This document shows positions 5,351 through 7,428 of a stretch of DNA of 7,428 bases, in pieces. The notes below the pieces were generated by a model. That model was given only the letters and a program-made list of their open reading frames with translations, ran no database searches and was not told the origin of the DNA. The stretch is taken from assembly GCA_002440825.1 (NCBI GenBank), contig DJVH01000003.1, positions 1 to 7,428 on the forward strand. Direction: 5' to 3'. Both the position numbers and the translations under genes were made by a program. This DNA is from Bacteriovoracaceae bacterium UBA6261. GTDB taxonomy: Bacteria; Bdellovibrionota; Bacteriovoracia; Bacteriovoracales; Bacteriovoracaceae. Positions within the stretch are counted from its first letter, which is position 1. Each line of letters begins with the position of its first letter.

Positions 5351-7428
5351 TAACGGGCCTTTTCATAGAAAGACGTCTTACTCTCCACAAGCTGGGTTAA
5401 ATAATCACTCGGGCGGTATCTTTCAGCGTCCACAGTTTCGCTGAAATTTTTAAGAGCGGCAAGAATTTTATCCAGTCCTTCACTGTCGGCATAACGAAGA
5501 AGTCCTCCTCTGAATGGAGGGAACCCAATACCGAAGATGAGTCCGAGATCCACGTCAGCAGCCGTTTCAACAATTCCATCTTTTAAAATGGCCGCGGCCT
5601 CATTGATCATTGGAAGGAACAAACGAAGCTGAAGTTCAGTCTCGCTCATTTTCTTTTTCTCTTTCGGAAGAAGATCATCCACTTCCGGATTCGGCCCTGT
5701 CACTTTTCCTTTCTCATCGTAAAGGTAAAAGCCTTTGCCGTTTTTCTTCCCTAAGAAATTTTTCTCAGCAAGCTTTGTCGAAAATTTCGAAGGATGAGCG
5801 CGCTCACCTAAACCTTCGTACATAACTTTAGCGACTTTAATGGCAACATCGATCCCCACTTCATCAAGCAGTCTCGCAGGCCCCATCGGCATACCAAAAT
5901 TCAGCGCTGCCTGATCAAGGTCTTTCACAGAAACACCTTCTTCAAGAAGGTATCCTGCTTCATTCAAATAAGGCATAAGGATTCTGTTCACAAGAAAGCC
6001 CGGACCGTCTTTAACGACAACCGGAGTTTTCTTCACTCGTAAAACCCATTTATAAAGCGCTTCAACTGTTTCAGGATCCACTTTTGAATGCACGATGATT
6101 TCTACTAACGGCATCAGGTGAACCGGATTGAAAAAGTGAAGGCCCGCAAAGCGACCTGGTTTTTCCAGCGCTTTACTCATTTCTTCTACAGACAAAGAAG
6201 AAGTGTTGGAAGTAAGAAGACACTCAGGATGAACCTGCTTTTCCACTTCAGCAAAAACTTTTTTCTTGATGTCCATGTTTTCAACAACGGCTTCAATCAC
6301 AAGATCCACTTTCTGGAAACCGCTGTAATCGAGCTGAGCTGTAATTGATCTTTGCTTTCTTTCAAATTCATCAACTGAAATTTTCTTGCGCTTTAAAGCG
6401 CCGGCAAAGTTCTGCGATGATTGCTTCAATCCCAGATTGAGAGCATCAAACGAAAGATCTTTCATAATCGGATGCATGCCTGCCTCGGCCATCAGCCACG
6501 CAATCCCGCCTCCCATCGTTCCTGCTCCCAGAGCAGCTCCGCGATGAAGTTCAGGTAGAGATTTTGTTCCTTTTGGACCTGTGTATTTCTTCGCTGCTTC
6601 CGACATGAAGTAAATATGCTGAAGATTTTTACTTTGTTCGCTGATCGCCAGTTCACCGAAGGCCTGCGCTTCTCCTGCGAGATAGCTCGTTCTTCCCTTC
6701 ATCATTCCCGAGTCCATGACGTCGAGAATTTTCAGAGGGGCCTGGTAGAATCCATTTGTTTTTTTCAATACAGATTCACGGACTTTCTGGAAAATAATTT
6801 TTCTGGTGACAAAATTTTCTGTCGCGAGTTCTTTCATCGATTCTTTCAAAGATTGATGAGCTTCTCGTTTGACAAAAAATTTCGGCGCCATCGCCACTAA
6901 ATTTTCCTTGGGATAAACTTCGGTTACAAGACCCAGGCGTTTTGCTTTGTCTGCGCGAAGAGTTTTTCCAGTCAAAATCATATCCAGAGAGTTCGGAAGA
7001 CCGATCTTTCTTGGAAGGCGGTATGTTCCACCAAAGCCAGGAATAATTCCGAGCTTCACTTCAGGTAATCCCAATTGGGTTTTAGGAGAATTTGAAGCAA
7101 GGATTGTTTTACATGAAAGAGCAAACTCAAGCCCGCCGCCAAGACAAACACCGTCAACACACGCGACAGTCGGGAAAGGCAGATCTTCAACTCTGTTGAA
7201 GATAGATTGTCCCTGCTCACTTTTATCAGCAGCTTCTGCTTCAGTTGTAAGAGAAGCAATCAAAGTAATGTCTGCGCCCGCAATAAAACAATCTTTCACG
7301 TGAGAAAAAAAGATGGCGCCTTTTAGTTCACCTGCCTTGGCATAAAGTTCATCCAGGACGGCCGTAAAGTCATTCATGACATCAAAATCGAGAGTGGTCA
7401 TTGATTTAGGATTGTTTAACCCCAAACC
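5350..7428 (-). CDS. fadJ: Fatty-acid oxidation complex alpha subunit FadJ (5' end outside the window)
   Basis: A bifunctional enoyl-CoA hydratase/3-hydroxyacyl-CoA dehydrogenase performing two successive steps of beta-oxidation; it normally partners a thiolase (FadI). The frame is open to the window edge. The visible part aligns from about residue 20 of E. coli FadJ, so roughly 20 N-terminal residues are missing and no true start is seen. Numbering from the TTG at 7425, the hydratase domain (to about 190) has FIAGADI (47-53), CLGGGLE with catalytic-type E100, and GLPEVKLGIIPG with E122. The dehydrogenase NAD domain (about 293-475) has GAGTMGGG (300-307), IEAVVEN (377-383), SNTSS (406-410) and GLHFFNPV with catalytic-type H430. 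The C-terminal domain runs from KTPVVVKDGPGF (466-477) through GKKNGKGFYLY (559-569) to FGIGFPPFRGG (631-641). All expected catalytic residues are present. FadJ is favoured over FadB by the NFIAGADI/LGLPEV-type signatures. The thiolase is probably upstream, outside the window. Confidence 0.93.
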   Translation of the reverse strand, partial: GLGLNNPKSMTTLDFDVMNDFTAVLDELYAKAGELKGAIFFSHVKDCFIAGADITLIASLTTEAEAADKSEQGQSIFNRVEDLPFPTVACVDGVCLGGGLEFALSCKTILASNSPKTQLGLPEVKLGIIPGFGGTYRLPRKIGLPNSLDMILTGKTLRADKAKRLGLVTEVYPKENLVAMAPKFFVKREAHQSLKESMKELATENFVTRKIIFQKVRESVLKKTNGFYQAPLKILDVMDSGMMKGRTSYLAGEAQAFGELAISEQSKNLQHIYFMSEAAKKYTGPKGTKSLPELHRGAALGAGTMGGGIAWLMAEAGMHPIMKDLSFDALNLGLKQSSQNFAGALKRKKISVDEFERKQRSITAQLDYSGFQKVDLVIEAVVENMDIKKKVFAEVEKQVHPECLLTSNTSSLSVEEMSKALEKPGRFAGLHFFNPVHLMPLVEIIVHSKVDPETVEALYKWVLRVKKTPVVVKDGPGFLVNRILMPYLNEAGYLLEEGVSVKDLDQAALNFGMPMGPARLLDEVGIDVAIKVAKVMYEGLGERAHPSKFSTKLAEKNFLGKKNGKGFYLYDEKGKVTGPNPEVDDLLPKEKKKMSETELQLRLFLPMINEAAAILKDGIVETAADVDLGLIFGIGFPPFRGGLLRYADSEGLDKILAALKNFSETVDAERYRPSDYLTQLVESKTSFYEKAR
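6388..6401. repeat. Perfect 14-bp palindrome inside fadJ
   Basis: GCGCTTTAAAGCGC is its own reverse complement and lies in codons for residues GALKR of the NAD-binding domain linker. It has no loop and no T-run, so it does not look like a terminator. It may be chance codon use, or a protein-binding site. Confidence 0.25.

Noticed and set aside
6947..7303. Plus-strand open frame of 118 codons antisense to fadJ
   Set aside because: It lies entirely opposite the well-conserved hydratase domain of fadJ, has no ribosome binding site of note and no recognisable protein motif.

Overview
This 7.4 kb window is ordinary-looking bacterial chromosome of moderate-to-low GC, densely packed, with no mobile element, CRISPR array or rRNA. 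Housekeeping genes sit among small lipoproteins. A Kazal-domain lipoprotein, a second small lipoprotein with a lysine-rich tail, and a DAO-type oxidoreductase beside tex would fit a Gram-negative of the Bdellovibrionota (Bdellovibrio/Bacteriovorax-like) type. That placement is an inference from protein character and base composition, not from a marker gene. The Lol-type permease and the lipoprotein signals do indicate a cell with two membranes.

Layout: 1-28 is the 3' end of a tRNA running in from the left. 87-404 (+) encodes a secreted or outer-membrane Kazal-type protease-inhibitor lipoprotein. Its 3' end overlaps the 3' end of a convergent FAD-dependent oxidoreductase (394-1422, -), and a hairpin with A and T flanks lies across both stop codons. 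A 130-bp divergent intergenic region, with a perfect 12-bp palindrome and candidate promoter elements, separates the oxidoreductase from tex (1553-3874, +). Nineteen bases after tex is a small lipoprotein with a Ser/Thr-rich linker and Lys-rich tail (3894-4124, +). A perfect 16-bp-stem hairpin (4132-4184) ends this unit.

The right half is transcribed leftward. fadJ (5350 to beyond 7428, 5' end outside the window) encodes the bifunctional enoyl-CoA hydratase/3-hydroxyacyl-CoA dehydrogenase of fatty-acid beta-oxidation. Its TAG stop overlaps by one base the GTG start of a LolC/LolE-type lipoprotein-releasing permease (4187-5350, -). About 50 nt into the permease coding region there is a terminator-like hairpin followed by a T-run. 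This is the most unexpected structure in the window, because it could uncouple permease expression from fadJ.

No clearly new multi-gene system is visible. The points worth following up are the intragenic hairpin, the fadJ-permease coupling, the two small lipoproteins, the long-stem hairpin at 4132-4184 and the intergenic palindrome.
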